Origin: Mycolicibacterium iranicum
GTDB lineage: Bacteria; Actinomycetota; Actinomycetes; Mycobacteriales; Mycobacteriaceae
Assembly (NCBI RefSeq): GCF_002101705.1
Contig: NZ_LQPC01000041.1
Location: 50,111 to 114,110 of the forward strand
Direction: 5' to 3'
DNA: 64,000 nucleotides
A program made the position numbers and the translations under genes. This document shows positions 32,478-41,737 of the stretch, in pieces. Positions within the stretch are counted from its first letter, which is position 1; each line of letters opens with the position of its first letter. The notes under the pieces are model-generated. The model was not told where the DNA came from and did not search any database. It saw only the letters and a program-made list of their open reading frames with translations.

Positions 32478-34838
32478 CTACTGGCGGGCCATCGCGACGC
32501 GCAGCGCCTCCTCGGGCGACACCCGGTGCCCCTCCGCCCCGGCCGCCTCGGCGATCGCGAGTTGGACGCCCTTCACCCGGCCGGTGAACGCGGTGTCGCC
32601 CGCGCGGTAGTCGGGCGACACCGGCGACCCGGAATCCAGCCCGACGTCGCAGCCGTCGTCGGCCGAGAAGATCATCGGCAGGGTGGCGGCCACCTCACCG
32701 CTGCCCACCTGTTCGCCATCGACGTAGAGTCGCACCGAGCCGCCCCCGCCCAGCCCGTCGCCCCGATAGTCGAACTCCATCCGCACCTGGTGGTCGCCGG
32801 TTGGTAGCGGTGAGTCGGATTCGGCGAAGAAGTGCCGGATTCCGCCCAGGTTGTAGCAGTACTTCAGCTTGCCGTCGTGTGCGTAGAGAGCCCAGCCGCC
32901 GATGCTGGCGCCCTGGGCCACGATGACCCCGTGAACGCCACTGTCGGGCACATGGATCTCCGCGGTGACCGAGTGCGACTTGTTCTTCACATTCAGCACG
33001 CAGTTCTCCGAGAGGTGCCCCATGCCGCCGAACAGCAGTTGGGTGTTGCCCCGGATGAGAATGGGCCGGCCCGCGACATCGGGATTCATCCGTCGTGCGA
33101 CATCGTCGTCGAGCGGGAGCACGTTGTACCGCGTCGCCTCGATCAGCCACAGCCGTTGCAGCTCATGGAGTTTGTCGGGCATCTCGGCCGCCAGGTTGCG
33201 GGCTTGCGACCAGTCCGTGGTGGTGTCGTAGAGTTCCCAGACGTCGTCGTCGAAGGCAGGCACATCGTCTTCGACCAGCAGCCACGGTGTCTTGTGCTTG
33301 GTGACGGCCGTCCAACCCTTGTGGTAGATGCCGCGGTTGCCGAACATCTCGAAATACTGCGTCTCGTGGCGGTCCGGCGCATCGGCGTCGTCAAACGAGT
33401 ACAGCATGCTCACCCCCTCGATGGGATGCTGCTGCACACCGTTGACGAACAGCGGCTCCGGCAGCCCGGCGGCCTCCAGGATCGTCGGTGCCACGTCGAT
33501 GACGTGGTGGAACTGCCAACGCATCTCGCCTCTGGCGTCAATCGCGTTGGGCCAGTGCACGATCGTGCCGTTGCGGGTGCCGCCGAAGTGGGAGGCCACC
33601 TGCTTGGTCCACTGGTAGGGCGTGTCCATCGCGTGCGCCCAGCCGACTGCGTAATGGTTGTAGGAGTCGGGCCCGCCGAACTGATCGAGGCGCTCGGCCA
33701 TGAACTCCGGGGTTTCGATCGCGGCCATGCCGTTGAAGTTCAGCATCTCGTTGTAGGTGCCGTTCAGCGTGCCCTCCGCCGACGCCCCGTTGTCGCCGAT
33801 GATGTAGTAGATCAGCGTGTCGTCGAGCACGCCGAGTCGCTGCAGGCTCTCGATCAGCCGGCCGACGTGATGGTCGGTGTATTCCAGGAAGCCGGCGTAG
33901 ACCTCCATCTGCCGGCGCAGCACCGGCTTGAGGTCCTCGGGCATGTCATCCCAGGCCGGAATCTCCGCGTGCCGCGCGGTGAGCTCACAGTCCGGCGGAA
34001 TCACCCCGAGCTGCTTCTGACGTGCAAAAGTCGCTTCGCGCAACGTATCCCAGCCTTCATCGAACTGGCCGCGGTACTTGTCCGCCCACTCTTTCGGAAC
34101 ATGGTGCGGCGCGTGTGTCGCACCGGGGGCGAAGTAGACGAAGAACGGCTTGTCGGCCGCGAGCGCCTTCTGCTGTCCGATCCATGCGATCGCCTTGTCG
34201 GTCATGTCCGCCATGAAGTGGTACCCGTCCTCGGGCGTGCTTGTCACCTCGATGGGATTGGTGCCCTCGAACAGGGTCGGATACCACTGGTTGGCCTCGC
34301 CGCCGATGAAACCGTAGAAGTACTCGAACCCGCCGCCGCCGGTGGGCCAGGCGTCGAAGGGGCCGACCGGACTGGTCTCCCACACCGGCACCTCGTGGCA
34401 TTTGCCGAATTGCGCTGTGTTGTAGCCGTTCAGTTTGAGGGTGCGTGCGATCGGCGACATCGTATTCGGCAGAATCGAGCTGTAACCCGCTGCCCCGGTG
34501 GCTAATTCGGTGATACCGCCCATCCCGACCGAGTGGTGGTTGCGGCCGGTCAGCAGCGCCTGCCGAGTCGGCGAGCACAACGCAGTGGTATGAAAGCGGT
34601 TGTACCGCAATCCGTCTGCGGCCAGCCGTTCAGCGGTCGGAGTGTGGCACGGTCCGCCGAAGGCGCTTGATGCGCCGAAGCCGACGTCATCGAGAAGGAC
34701 GACGAGCACATTCGGAGCGCCCTCGGGTGGCCGCACCGGCTCGATGGCCGGATAGCGGGTGTCGGGGTCCTTGGCGTCGTAGGTGATCAGGCCGGTCCGC
34801 GGCCGGCTGGGGATGGGGAGATGGGTCCGTTGCGTCAT
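32478..34838 (-). CDS. Type-I arylsulfatase family hydrolase
   Basis: 786 residues from the ATG at 34836-34838. The metal site begins VLVVLLDDVGFG, and CSPTRQALLTGR holds the CxPxR sequence whose Cys becomes formylglycine. Further blocks are FFVYFAPGATHAPHH, IYYIIGDNGASAEG and YNEMLNFNG. The C-terminal 200 residues form a beta-rich domain usual in the large mycobacterial AtsD-type enzymes. No signal peptide, so cytoplasmic. It hydrolyses sulfate (or phosphate/phosphonate) esters; the substrate is not known. Confidence 0.92.
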   Translation of the reverse strand: MTQRTHLPIPSRPRTGLITYDAKDPDTRYPAIEPVRPPEGAPNVLVVLLDDVGFGASSAFGGPCHTPTAERLAADGLRYNRFHTTALCSPTRQALLTGRNHHSVGMGGITELATGAAGYSSILPNTMSPIARTLKLNGYNTAQFGKCHEVPVWETSPVGPFDAWPTGGGGFEYFYGFIGGEANQWYPTLFEGTNPIEVTSTPEDGYHFMADMTDKAIAWIGQQKALAADKPFFVYFAPGATHAPHHVPKEWADKYRGQFDEGWDTLREATFARQKQLGVIPPDCELTARHAEIPAWDDMPEDLKPVLRRQMEVYAGFLEYTDHHVGRLIESLQRLGVLDDTLIYYIIGDNGASAEGTLNGTYNEMLNFNGMAAIETPEFMAERLDQFGGPDSYNHYAVGWAHAMDTPYQWTKQVASHFGGTRNGTIVHWPNAIDARGEMRWQFHHVIDVAPTILEAAGLPEPLFVNGVQQHPIEGVSMLYSFDDADAPDRHETQYFEMFGNRGIYHKGWTAVTKHKTPWLLVEDDVPAFDDDVWELYDTTTDWSQARNLAAEMPDKLHELQRLWLIEATRYNVLPLDDDVARRMNPDVAGRPILIRGNTQLLFGGMGHLSENCVLNVKNKSHSVTAEIHVPDSGVHGVIVAQGASIGGWALYAHDGKLKYCYNLGGIRHFFAESDSPLPTGDHQVRMEFDYRGDGLGGGGSVRLYVDGEQVGSGEVAATLPMIFSADDGCDVGLDSGSPVSPDYRAGDTAFTGRVKGVQLAIAEAAGAEGHRVSPEEALRVAMARQ

Positions 34839-34937
34839 GTCGTGTTCTTTCCGCGCTGACCAGCTGATCTTGATCACGCTGACCCTAGAACGAATCCCGC
34901 CTTTCATGCAGCTGTTGCGGATGAATTAACTATTACG

Positions 34938-36014
34938 TCAGTTCGTCGGCCTGCCGAGGCCGGGCACGATGTCGTCGAGACTGAACGTGACGGGCTTGTC
35001 GAGTTGCTCGTAGGTACACGAGCGGGGGGCGCGGTCAGGCCGCCAGCGGTTGAATTGCGCTGTGTGTCGAAATCTCCGGCCTTCCATGTGGTCGTAGCGC
35101 ACCTCGACCACCCGGTCGGGCCGTAGCGGCACGAAGGAGAGGTCCTTGCCCGCGTTCCACCGCGACCCGCCGCCATACTTACGCACCACCTCGGGGTCGG
35201 CGTGGGCCGCCCAGTTCCACGGATGGTGGTCGAACGTCGTCACCAGCGGCTGCAGCTCGGTGAAGAGCTCGCGCCGGCGGGCCATCGGGAACGCGCCGAT
35301 CACCCCGACCGAAGCCAGTGAACCGTCCGCGTCATAGAGGCCGAGCAGCAGCGACCCGACTGCGTCGTCACCCGATTTGTGCACGCGATACCCCGCCACC
35401 ACGCAGTCGGCGGTGCGCTGATGCTTGATCTTGAACATGGTCCGCTTGTCCGGCAGGTACAGCCCCTCCAGCGGTTTGGCGATGACACCGTCGAGCCCGG
35501 CGCCCTCGAACTCGTCGAACCAGCGCTGCGCCGTCGCGACGTCCGTGGTCGCCGGCGTGACGTGGAAGGTGGGTCCGACGCCTGCCAGTGCGTCGACGAG
35601 CGCCGCGCGCCGTTGGGTGAACGGGCGCACCGTGTAATCGGTGCCGTCGAGAGCGAGCAGATCGAAAGCGATGAACGCTGCGGGCGTCTGCTCGGCCAGC
35701 ATCCGGACCCGCGACGCCGCCGGATGCAGGCGTAGCTGCAAGGCCTCGAAATCGAGCCCGTCCCCGGTGGCGATGACGATCTCGCCGTCGACGACACACC
35801 GCTGCGGCAATTCGCCGCGTGCCGCAGCGACGAGCTCGGGAAAGTACCGGGTCATCGGCCGCTCGTTGCGAGAGCCCAGTTCGACCTCGTCGCCGTCGCG
35901 GAACAGGATCGACCGGAAGCCGTCCCACTTCGGTTCGTAGGACGCACCTTCGGGGATCTCGCTCACCGCCTTGGACAGCATCGGCGACACCGGCGGCATC
36001 ACGGGCAGCTTCAT
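34938..36014 (-). CDS. ligC: ATP-dependent DNA ligase LigC, copy 1
   Basis: 358 residues from the ATG at 36012-36014. The adenylation motif is EPKWDGFRS (catalytic Lys in KxDG), with CVVDGEIVI (motif III), FIAFDLLALDG, GLDGVIAKP (motif IV) and FKIKHQR (motif V), then an OB-fold domain. It has no Pol or nuclease domain, unlike LigD. M. smegmatis holds two adjacent ligC genes near Prim-PolC; here the second copy is 9.5 kb away, with an accessory block between. LigC seals gaps in base excision and backup end-joining repair. Confidence 0.92.
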   Translation of the reverse strand: MKLPVMPPVSPMLSKAVSEIPEGASYEPKWDGFRSILFRDGDEVELGSRNERPMTRYFPELVAAARGELPQRCVVDGEIVIATGDGLDFEALQLRLHPAASRVRMLAEQTPAAFIAFDLLALDGTDYTVRPFTQRRAALVDALAGVGPTFHVTPATTDVATAQRWFDEFEGAGLDGVIAKPLEGLYLPDKRTMFKIKHQRTADCVVAGYRVHKSGDDAVGSLLLGLYDADGSLASVGVIGAFPMARRRELFTELQPLVTTFDHHPWNWAAHADPEVVRKYGGGSRWNAGKDLSFVPLRPDRVVEVRYDHMEGRRFRHTAQFNRWRPDRAPRSCTYEQLDKPVTFSLDDIVPGLGRPTN

Positions 36015-36036
36015 AGGGCCATTGTCCCGTCGTTCG

Positions 36037-37476
36037 TCAGCTGACCACGCGAAGCGTGCCCAGCGTGGGGTCGGCGGCGTAGGCGATCCGGATGCCGTCC
36101 GCACGCGCTTTCTCCAGCGCGCCAATGACATCGGCGGTGACCTCTTCGCCCGGCGCCAGGATCGGGATGCCCGGCGGGTAGGGAGCGACGAGTTCGACGC
36201 TGACGCGTCCGATCGCGTCGCTGAGCGAGACGGTGTCATGAGGGGCGAAGAACGCCGCGCGCGGCGGCATCACCGTCACCGGAGCCACCGCATACGCCGC
36301 ACCGGTGACGATCGGGCGAGCCGGTCCGCGGTGCCGCGCAATCGACCCGATGAGCACGTCGACCAGACGGGCGAGCGTTTCGGCGGTGTCGGCCAGGGAC
36401 ACCTGCGCGACGATGGTGTCCCGCTCGGCGGCTTCGACGGGCAATCCCGCTGCCAGCAGGTCGTTTTCGACGGCGATGCCATCGGCCCCGGTGCCGGGAA
36501 GCACCAGCGTCAGCTTCAGGGGGTCGACGTCAGGCCCGTCGAGAACGACGAGACCGTCGACGGATGCGAGACGTTCGCGGGCGGCTCCCACCGCTGACAG
36601 CGCTTCGCCGAGAAGCGATTCGCCGTGCCGCTCCAGCAGTGCCCGTGCCGCGTCGATGCTGACGAGGATGGCGCCCGCCTGGCTGGTCGTATGAGTCGCC
36701 TCCACACCTGCGTCGAGCCGGGCCGGGTCGATCCGGCTGCCACGGGTGAGGACGAGCGCGGCCTGGCTCCAGGCGGGCAGCGTCTTGTGCGCACTGGTGA
36801 CCATCGCGTCGGCTCCGAGTTGCAAAGGGTGCCTCGGCAAGTCGGGGTGGAAGCCGAAATGTGCCGACCAGGCCGCGTCGACCACCAGCGGGACGTCGAA
36901 GGCGTGGGCGGCGACGGCCAGTGCTGCGACGTCGCCGACGGTGCCGACGTAGGACGGGTCGCCGACGAGCACCGCCGTGGCCTCGGGATGCGCGTGCAAC
37001 GCCTTTTCGACTGCTGTGGCGGCGACACCCAGCGGAAGTCCGGTGGCCGCGTCGACGTCGGGGCGCACCCACAGCGGGGTGAGCCCCGCCAGGACGAGTC
37101 CGAGCAGCATCGACCGGTGCAGGGTTCGGCTCACGACGACCGAAGCGCCGTCTCGGTCGGTCAGCGCCAGCGCCAACGCCTGGTTGGCGTGGGTCGAGCC
37201 GCCCACCGAAAACCGGCACACGTCGGCACCCCACAGTCGTGCGGCACGCGCCTCGGCGTCGGCCAGCACGCCTGCGCTGAGTTTCATGGTGTCCAGGCCC
37301 GCATACAGCGGGACATCCCCGGCCACGACGTCGCCGACGAGGTCGTGGCGCTGCTTGTGTCCGGGAATCGTGAACGGAGTCGGCGGCTCCTCCTGGAATC
37401 GCAACCAGGCGTCGAGCAGCGGCGCGTCCGTCCTCAGCCCGCGCGGATCAGTCGGCACGGCGTAACCGTAGAGCAC
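36037..37476 (-). CDS. Orn/Lys/Arg decarboxylase-family PLP enzyme
   Basis: 479 residues. The family opening FTIPGHKQRHD, then SVGGSTHANQALALAL, VVDAAWSAHFGFHPDLP (Asp to the pyridine N) and the Schiff-base Lys in TSAHKTLPAWSQAAL are present, followed by a C-terminal domain. It is a shorter group-III-like form without the receiver domain of the E. coli inducible enzymes. It likely decarboxylates a basic amino acid to a polyamine precursor; the exact substrate cannot be read from sequence. The stop is 22 bp before the ligC start. Confidence 0.87.
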   Translation of the reverse strand: MLYGYAVPTDPRGLRTDAPLLDAWLRFQEEPPTPFTIPGHKQRHDLVGDVVAGDVPLYAGLDTMKLSAGVLADAEARAARLWGADVCRFSVGGSTHANQALALALTDRDGASVVVSRTLHRSMLLGLVLAGLTPLWVRPDVDAATGLPLGVAATAVEKALHAHPEATAVLVGDPSYVGTVGDVAALAVAAHAFDVPLVVDAAWSAHFGFHPDLPRHPLQLGADAMVTSAHKTLPAWSQAALVLTRGSRIDPARLDAGVEATHTTSQAGAILVSIDAARALLERHGESLLGEALSAVGAARERLASVDGLVVLDGPDVDPLKLTLVLPGTGADGIAVENDLLAAGLPVEAAERDTIVAQVSLADTAETLARLVDVLIGSIARHRGPARPIVTGAAYAVAPVTVMPPRAAFFAPHDTVSLSDAIGRVSVELVAPYPPGIPILAPGEEVTADVIGALEKARADGIRIAYAADPTLGTLRVVS

Positions 37477-37511
37477 CGCCGCGGCGCCGGTCGGGGCTGA
37501 CCGTGCGCGCT

Positions 37512-38660
37512 TCAGTCGAGGGCGTCGTAGATCAGTGTCAGATAGCGTGCGGTGCGTTCACTTCCCTCGATGCCCGGCCCCATTTTGTTCATGACGTAGG
37601 CGATCGTCGCCCCGGTCTCGGGATTCATCGTTTCCCACGATCCGCCCCAGCCGCCCCAGAAGCAGATCTTGCGATCGGGGACGTACGGAATGGTCGTCAG
37701 CTCCGGTAGGCCGAAGCCCAGCCCCCACCGGATCTGATGCCCCGCCAGCACCAGATCAGGGCCGTGTACCTGGGTGTCGAAGATCTGCTCGACGGTCTCG
37801 GGCTTCAGCAACCGGACGCCGTCGACCTCCCCACCCAATGAGATGACCGACAGGATCTTCGCGAGCGCGCGAGCATTCGAGTGACCGTTGGCCGCACCGA
37901 TGTCGGCGGCGCGCCACGCATCGGAGTTGGCGATCATGGGATCCAGCGGCGGGTTGGTGAACGCCGAGATCATCTGCTCAGTCCACTCGGCAAAAGGCGG
38001 GATACCTTCGAGAGGATTTGCAGGAGTGACGATTTCGGCGATCCGAGCGCTGTCCTCCGGCCGCGCGCCGATCTGGAAATCGGCGTCGAGCGGACCGGCG
38101 ATCTCCTCGGCGACGAACTGCTTCAACGGCAGCCCGGTGAGCCTGCGCACCACCTCGCCGATGAGATGGCCGTGTGTGAGGGCGTGATATCCCGAGGCGG
38201 TGCCGGGTGTCCAGGATGGGGCCTGCCGGGCGAGCGCGCTGGTCGACACCTCCCAGTCGAGCAGGTCCTGCGCCGTCAGGGGCTGATCCCAGCCGGCCAG
38301 CCCCGAGGAGTGCGACAGCAGATGCCGGAATTCCACGAACTGCTTGCCATTGGCGCCGAACTCCGGCCACACCTGCGCGACCGGTGTGTTCGCCGCGATC
38401 AACCCGCGGTCGATCATCATCAGGCCGGCGAGCGCGGTCACCGTCTTCGTCGACGACCACACGTTGACGATCGTGTCGGCTGTCCAGGCGACAGTGCGTG
38501 CGGCATCGGCGTGTCCGCCCCACAGGTCGACCACGAGCTCGCCGCCGATGTCGACCGCGATCGACGCCCCGAGCTCCTCCCCACTGTCGATGGCGGCGCC
38601 GAGCGCGTCTGCCACCTTCTCGAACCGCGGATCGCAATGCCCCTGCAGCTGCTCTGTCAC
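37512..38660 (-). CDS. Beta-lactamase-family serine hydrolase/esterase
   Basis: 382 residues from the GTG at 38658-38660; a TTG at 38694-38696 is in frame but weaker. Class-C/EstB fold: the nucleophile motif SxxK is in VWSSTKTVTALA, the Tyr motif in SGYHALTHGHLIGE, and the C-terminal strand in CFWGGWGGSWE replaces the KTG of true beta-lactamases. No signal peptide, so probably a cytoplasmic esterase or peptidase (LipE/LACTB-like) rather than an antibiotic resistance enzyme. Confidence 0.87.
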   Translation of the reverse strand: MTEQLQGHCDPRFEKVADALGAAIDSGEELGASIAVDIGGELVVDLWGGHADAARTVAWTADTIVNVWSSTKTVTALAGLMMIDRGLIAANTPVAQVWPEFGANGKQFVEFRHLLSHSSGLAGWDQPLTAQDLLDWEVSTSALARQAPSWTPGTASGYHALTHGHLIGEVVRRLTGLPLKQFVAEEIAGPLDADFQIGARPEDSARIAEIVTPANPLEGIPPFAEWTEQMISAFTNPPLDPMIANSDAWRAADIGAANGHSNARALAKILSVISLGGEVDGVRLLKPETVEQIFDTQVHGPDLVLAGHQIRWGLGFGLPELTTIPYVPDRKICFWGGWGGSWETMNPETGATIAYVMNKMGPGIEGSERTARYLTLIYDALD

Positions 38661-38763
38661 CGGATCATGATGCTCTGATCCGAGCCGGCGCTTCAAGAAT
38701 TGAACCGTTTCCGGCGGACCGGCCGGCTGGCTACCGAGATCTTCTCGGACGTTGCTGAGTGTG

Positions 38764-38782
38764 CTCTCAGTGGAGTCTCAGT
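38764..38782 (+). promoter_or_regulatory. MprA-type box upstream of the PepD-like protease
   Basis: Two 8-bp direct repeats CTCTCAGT and GTCTCAGT with a 3-bp spacer, 19 bp in all, 60 bp before the protease start. In M. tuberculosis MprA binds such loosely conserved 8-bp tandem repeats within 19 bp, and pepD is a known target. The match is by eye. Confidence 0.5.
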
Positions 38783-38842
38783 TGCGATGGACAGGCTGAT
38801 AGGCACCACGTCCTGCCCATCATCGAAGGGGAACTACTACCG

Positions 38843-40111
38843 ATGGCGATCCCGCCCACACCTGGCCCGCAGAGTCGCGACTGGGCGCGCTCCGATGGGA
38901 CCATCCCGCCGAATCCCTTGCCGGGCAACCCGACACCGTGGCTCCACCATCCACCGGTCCACAGCGAGCGACACCCTTCACTGCGTGACCGCCGGTCCCG
39001 GACCCCGCGCGGGCTGGTGCTGGCGGGGGCCGCCGCGGTGGCCATCGCCGGCGGCGGCATCGGTGCGGGGGCCGCGGTCGCTGTTTCCAACCATCACCAG
39101 TCGGTCGGTACGCCGCCGGCGGCGGTCCAGGCGCAGCCGGTGACGCCGACCTCAGACGCCGCGTCGGGTGCGGTGGAGCAGGTCGCCGCCAAGGTGCTGC
39201 CCAGCGTCGTAAAAGTGCAGATCGCCGCAAGCCAGGGCGTGGCCGAGGGATCCGGGATCGTGCTCAGCCCGGACGGTTTGATCCTCACCAACAACCACGT
39301 CGTCGCACCCGCTGTCGGAGGTGGCATGGGCGCACAGCCCGCGGCGTTCGACGGCGGCGAAGCCTCGGCGACGGTGACGTTCTCCGACGGGCGTTCCGTG
39401 CCGTTCACCATCGTGGGCACCGATCCGACCGGTGACCTTGCCGTCGTGCGCGCCCAAGGTGTCAGTGGTCTCACGCCGATCACCTTCGGCTCGTCGGACG
39501 ACGTGAAGATCGGGCAGGAAGTCGTCGCGATCGGATCGCCCCTCGGCTTGCAGGGCACGGTGACCAAAGGCATTGTCAGCGCACTGAATCGCCCCGTCAC
39601 CGCCGCCGCCGAAGGCGGCACCCCCGTCGTCCTCGATGCGTTGCAGACCGACGCCGCCATCAACCCTGGCAACTCGGGCGGACCTCTGGTCGACATGAAC
39701 GGCAACCTGATCGGCGTCAACTCGGCCGGTGCCAGCATGGGTTCGGGATCTGGCGGTTCGATCGGGCTCGGTTTCGCGATCCCGTCCGAGCAGGCGAGGC
39801 GCATCGCCGACGAACTGATCTCCACCGGTACCGCCCGCCACGGCTCGCTCGGCGTGCAACTCGGCACCGACACCGGCGACACCGACGCCGACGGCGCCGC
39901 GGTCGCACAGGTGGTCCCCGGCGGCCCCGCCGCGCAGGCCGGAATGTCCGATTGTGCCGTCATCACCAAGATCAACGACCAGGTCATCGACGGGCCGGAG
40001 GCGCTGGCCGCAGCCGTGCGCTCAAAGGCGCCGGGCGACCAGGTGTCAATTACCTACCGCGACGACAGCGGCGCGACGCAGACCGCAGAGGTCACGCTCG
40101 GCGCCGCCTGA
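38843..40111 (+). CDS. pepD: HtrA/PepD-like membrane-anchored serine protease
   Basis: 422 residues from the ATG at 38843 (GAAGGGGA upstream). A Pro-rich cytoplasmic N-terminus of about 55 residues is followed by one membrane segment (GLVLAGAAAVAIAGGGIGAG), then a trypsin-like domain with His in LTNNHVVAP, Asp in PTGDLAVV and Ser in NPGNSGGPLVD, and a C-terminal PDZ domain (GAAVAQVVPGGPAAQAGM). This is the PepD/HtrA2 layout: quality control of exported proteins under envelope stress. The upstream MprA-like box supports stress regulation. Confidence 0.92.
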   Translation: MAIPPTPGPQSRDWARSDGTIPPNPLPGNPTPWLHHPPVHSERHPSLRDRRSRTPRGLVLAGAAAVAIAGGGIGAGAAVAVSNHHQSVGTPPAAVQAQPVTPTSDAASGAVEQVAAKVLPSVVKVQIAASQGVAEGSGIVLSPDGLILTNNHVVAPAVGGGMGAQPAAFDGGEASATVTFSDGRSVPFTIVGTDPTGDLAVVRAQGVSGLTPITFGSSDDVKIGQEVVAIGSPLGLQGTVTKGIVSALNRPVTAAAEGGTPVVLDALQTDAAINPGNSGGPLVDMNGNLIGVNSAGASMGSGSGGSIGLGFAIPSEQARRIADELISTGTARHGSLGVQLGTDTGDTDADGAAVAQVVPGGPAAQAGMSDCAVITKINDQVIDGPEALAAAVRSKAPGDQVSITYRDDSGATQTAEVTLGAA

Positions 40112-40170
40112 CATCACTCGCTCAAGGTGCGGTCGGGTCAGCCCGTAGTACGACCACCGCCGCGGCGCCG

Positions 40171-40848
40171 CTACCCGTTGCCGCCGAACGCATCTACCAG
40201 TTCCGGCACTTCGCGCAGATGCGTCGAGAGCACGCTGACGCACGTGTCGGCATCGTGGGCCGCCATCGCGGCGACGAGTTGGCGATGCTCGCCGGCGATC
40301 GTCGGCAGCCGTCCCGGCGCTTCCATCATGGTGCGCGTCCCCAACCTGACCTGGCGCGGTTGCAACGCGTCGTACAGATCGGCGATGACGGCATTGCCGT
40401 GATGGCGCACGATCGCCGCGTGAAAGCGGTAGTCGAGCTGGGCATAGGCATTCCAGTCCCGGGCCTCGCCGGCCTGTTCCATCTCGGCAAGCAGTGCCTC
40501 GGCCTCCTCCGGCGCCCCGGCGTGGCGGCGGCAGATCCCGCGCAGTGCATCGGATTCCAGCAGGATTCTTGCTTGGTAGATCTCCCGCATCTCGACGGCG
40601 GTGACCACCCGCACCTGCGCACCGCGCCGGGGGAGCAGGTCGATGTAGCGCTCGACCTGAAGCCGTTGCAGTGCTTCCCGGACCGGGGTGCGTGAGGTGT
40701 TCACCCGTTCCGACAGCGCGACCTCGTCGATGAACTCGCCTTCGGCGAAGTCGCCGCGCAGGATCGCGTCACGGATCCACTCGTAGGCCCGCTGGCCTGC
40801 CGACGTTCTGGCGGGCCGCGCATCGGTGCGGGTCGTTGGGACTGACAT
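40171..40848 (-). CDS. GntR-family regulator, FadR/FCD type
   Basis: 225 residues from the ATG at 40846-40848. N-terminal wHTH (FIDEVALSERVNTSRTPVREALQRLQVE) and a C-terminal all-helical FCD domain with metal-binding pattern (DYRFHAAIVRHHGN, EHRQLVAAMAAHD). Such regulators answer to small organic acids. It is divergent from the aldolase-amidase-TRAP operon, and a TGTATACA palindrome lies in the 91-bp gap, so it most likely represses that operon. Confidence 0.9.
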   Translation of the reverse strand: MSVPTTRTDARPARTSAGQRAYEWIRDAILRGDFAEGEFIDEVALSERVNTSRTPVREALQRLQVERYIDLLPRRGAQVRVVTAVEMREIYQARILLESDALRGICRRHAGAPEEAEALLAEMEQAGEARDWNAYAQLDYRFHAAIVRHHGNAVIADLYDALQPRQVRLGTRTMMEAPGRLPTIAGEHRQLVAAMAAHDADTCVSVLSTHLREVPELVDAFGGNG

Positions 40849-40884
40849 GACGACATTCAACCATTACACTCAGTGCATTCTTCG

Positions 40885-40892
40885 TGTATACA
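40885..40892. promoter_or_regulatory. Candidate FCD-GntR operator
   Basis: TGTATACA, a perfect palindrome inside GTGTATACAAC, centred between the divergent regulator (start 40848) and the aldolase (start 40940). FCD-type GntR proteins often bind TNGTNNNACNA-like sites of this form. Confidence 0.45.
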
Positions 40893-40939
40893 ACATGTCT
40901 ACCGAAGGAAAGCCCGTCTTCCGCACGGAAAGGTGCGCA

Positions 40940-41737
40940 ATGTCCTCACCCCACGAGAACGGCTTCAACGCTGGAGGCGAGTCGGCCTCGACCCCGGATA
41001 TCGCGATCTGGCTGACCGAGCCGTCGGCGCCCGCCGTCGAGATGGGGTACCTCGCCGGGTACGACACCGTGGTCCTCGACATCGAACACGGCTTCTTCGA
41101 TCTGCGCGAACTCGACGCCATCATCCCGTTCATCCGCGCCAGGGGAATGCGTGTCATCGCCAAGGTGCTGGGCCCCGAGCGCGGTCCGATTCAGCAGGCT
41201 CTGGATTTCGGCGCCGATGCCGTCGCCATCCCGCACATCACCTCAGCCGCCCACGCGGCCGAGATCTGCGGCTTCGCCAAGTTCCCGCCGCTCGGTGACC
41301 GGTCGTTCGCCGGCGGCCGGACCTCGAACTACCGCGGCTTCACCGACGAGTGGGTCAGCGCCCAGGACAACACCACCCATTGCTACCCGATGATCGAGGA
41401 CGGCTCGGCGTTCGACGAGATCGACGCCATCCTGGCGCTGCCGGTCGTCGACGGAATCTTCATCGGGCCGTCCGATCTGTCGCTGCGCCGCGACCGCGGC
41501 GCCTACGCGGCAACCGACGCCGACCTGGCCGACATCTGCCATCTCGCGCGCGCGGCGAACACCGCGGGCAAGCCGTGGGTGCTTCCGGCCTGGACCGAAC
41601 CCGAGCAGAAGCTGGCCCTGGCCGAGGGTGCGCACACGATCGTCGCGGTGATGCAGTTCGGCGCGATGCTCAACGGCTTCACCGCGACGCGGGAAAACCT
41701 TCGCCAGATCCAGACCGAGATGGCGAGCGCCCGATGA
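40940..41737 (+). CDS. HpcH/HpaI-family aldolase
   Basis: 265 residues from the ATG at 40940, with GGAAAGG 6 bp upstream. Family marks are VLDIEHGFFD (catalytic His region), VIAKVLG (Arg/Lys strand), GADAVAIPHITSAAHA (metal-binding pattern) and DGIFIGPSDLSLRR. These class-II aldolases split 2-keto-4-hydroxy acids into pyruvate and an aldehyde, or glyoxylate products. Start of a five-gene operon with tight overlaps: its stop overlaps the amidase start by 4 bp. Confidence 0.88.
   Translation: MSSPHENGFNAGGESASTPDIAIWLTEPSAPAVEMGYLAGYDTVVLDIEHGFFDLRELDAIIPFIRARGMRVIAKVLGPERGPIQQALDFGADAVAIPHITSAAHAAEICGFAKFPPLGDRSFAGGRTSNYRGFTDEWVSAQDNTTHCYPMIEDGSAFDEIDAILALPVVDGIFIGPSDLSLRRDRGAYAATDADLADICHLARAANTAGKPWVLPAWTEPEQKLALAEGAHTIVAVMQFGAMLNGFTATRENLRQIQTEMASAR

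Noticed and set aside
32832..34505. A 557-codon plus-strand open frame inside the sulfatase
   Set aside because: Antisense to a sulfatase with complete motifs; translation has no recognisable domain.
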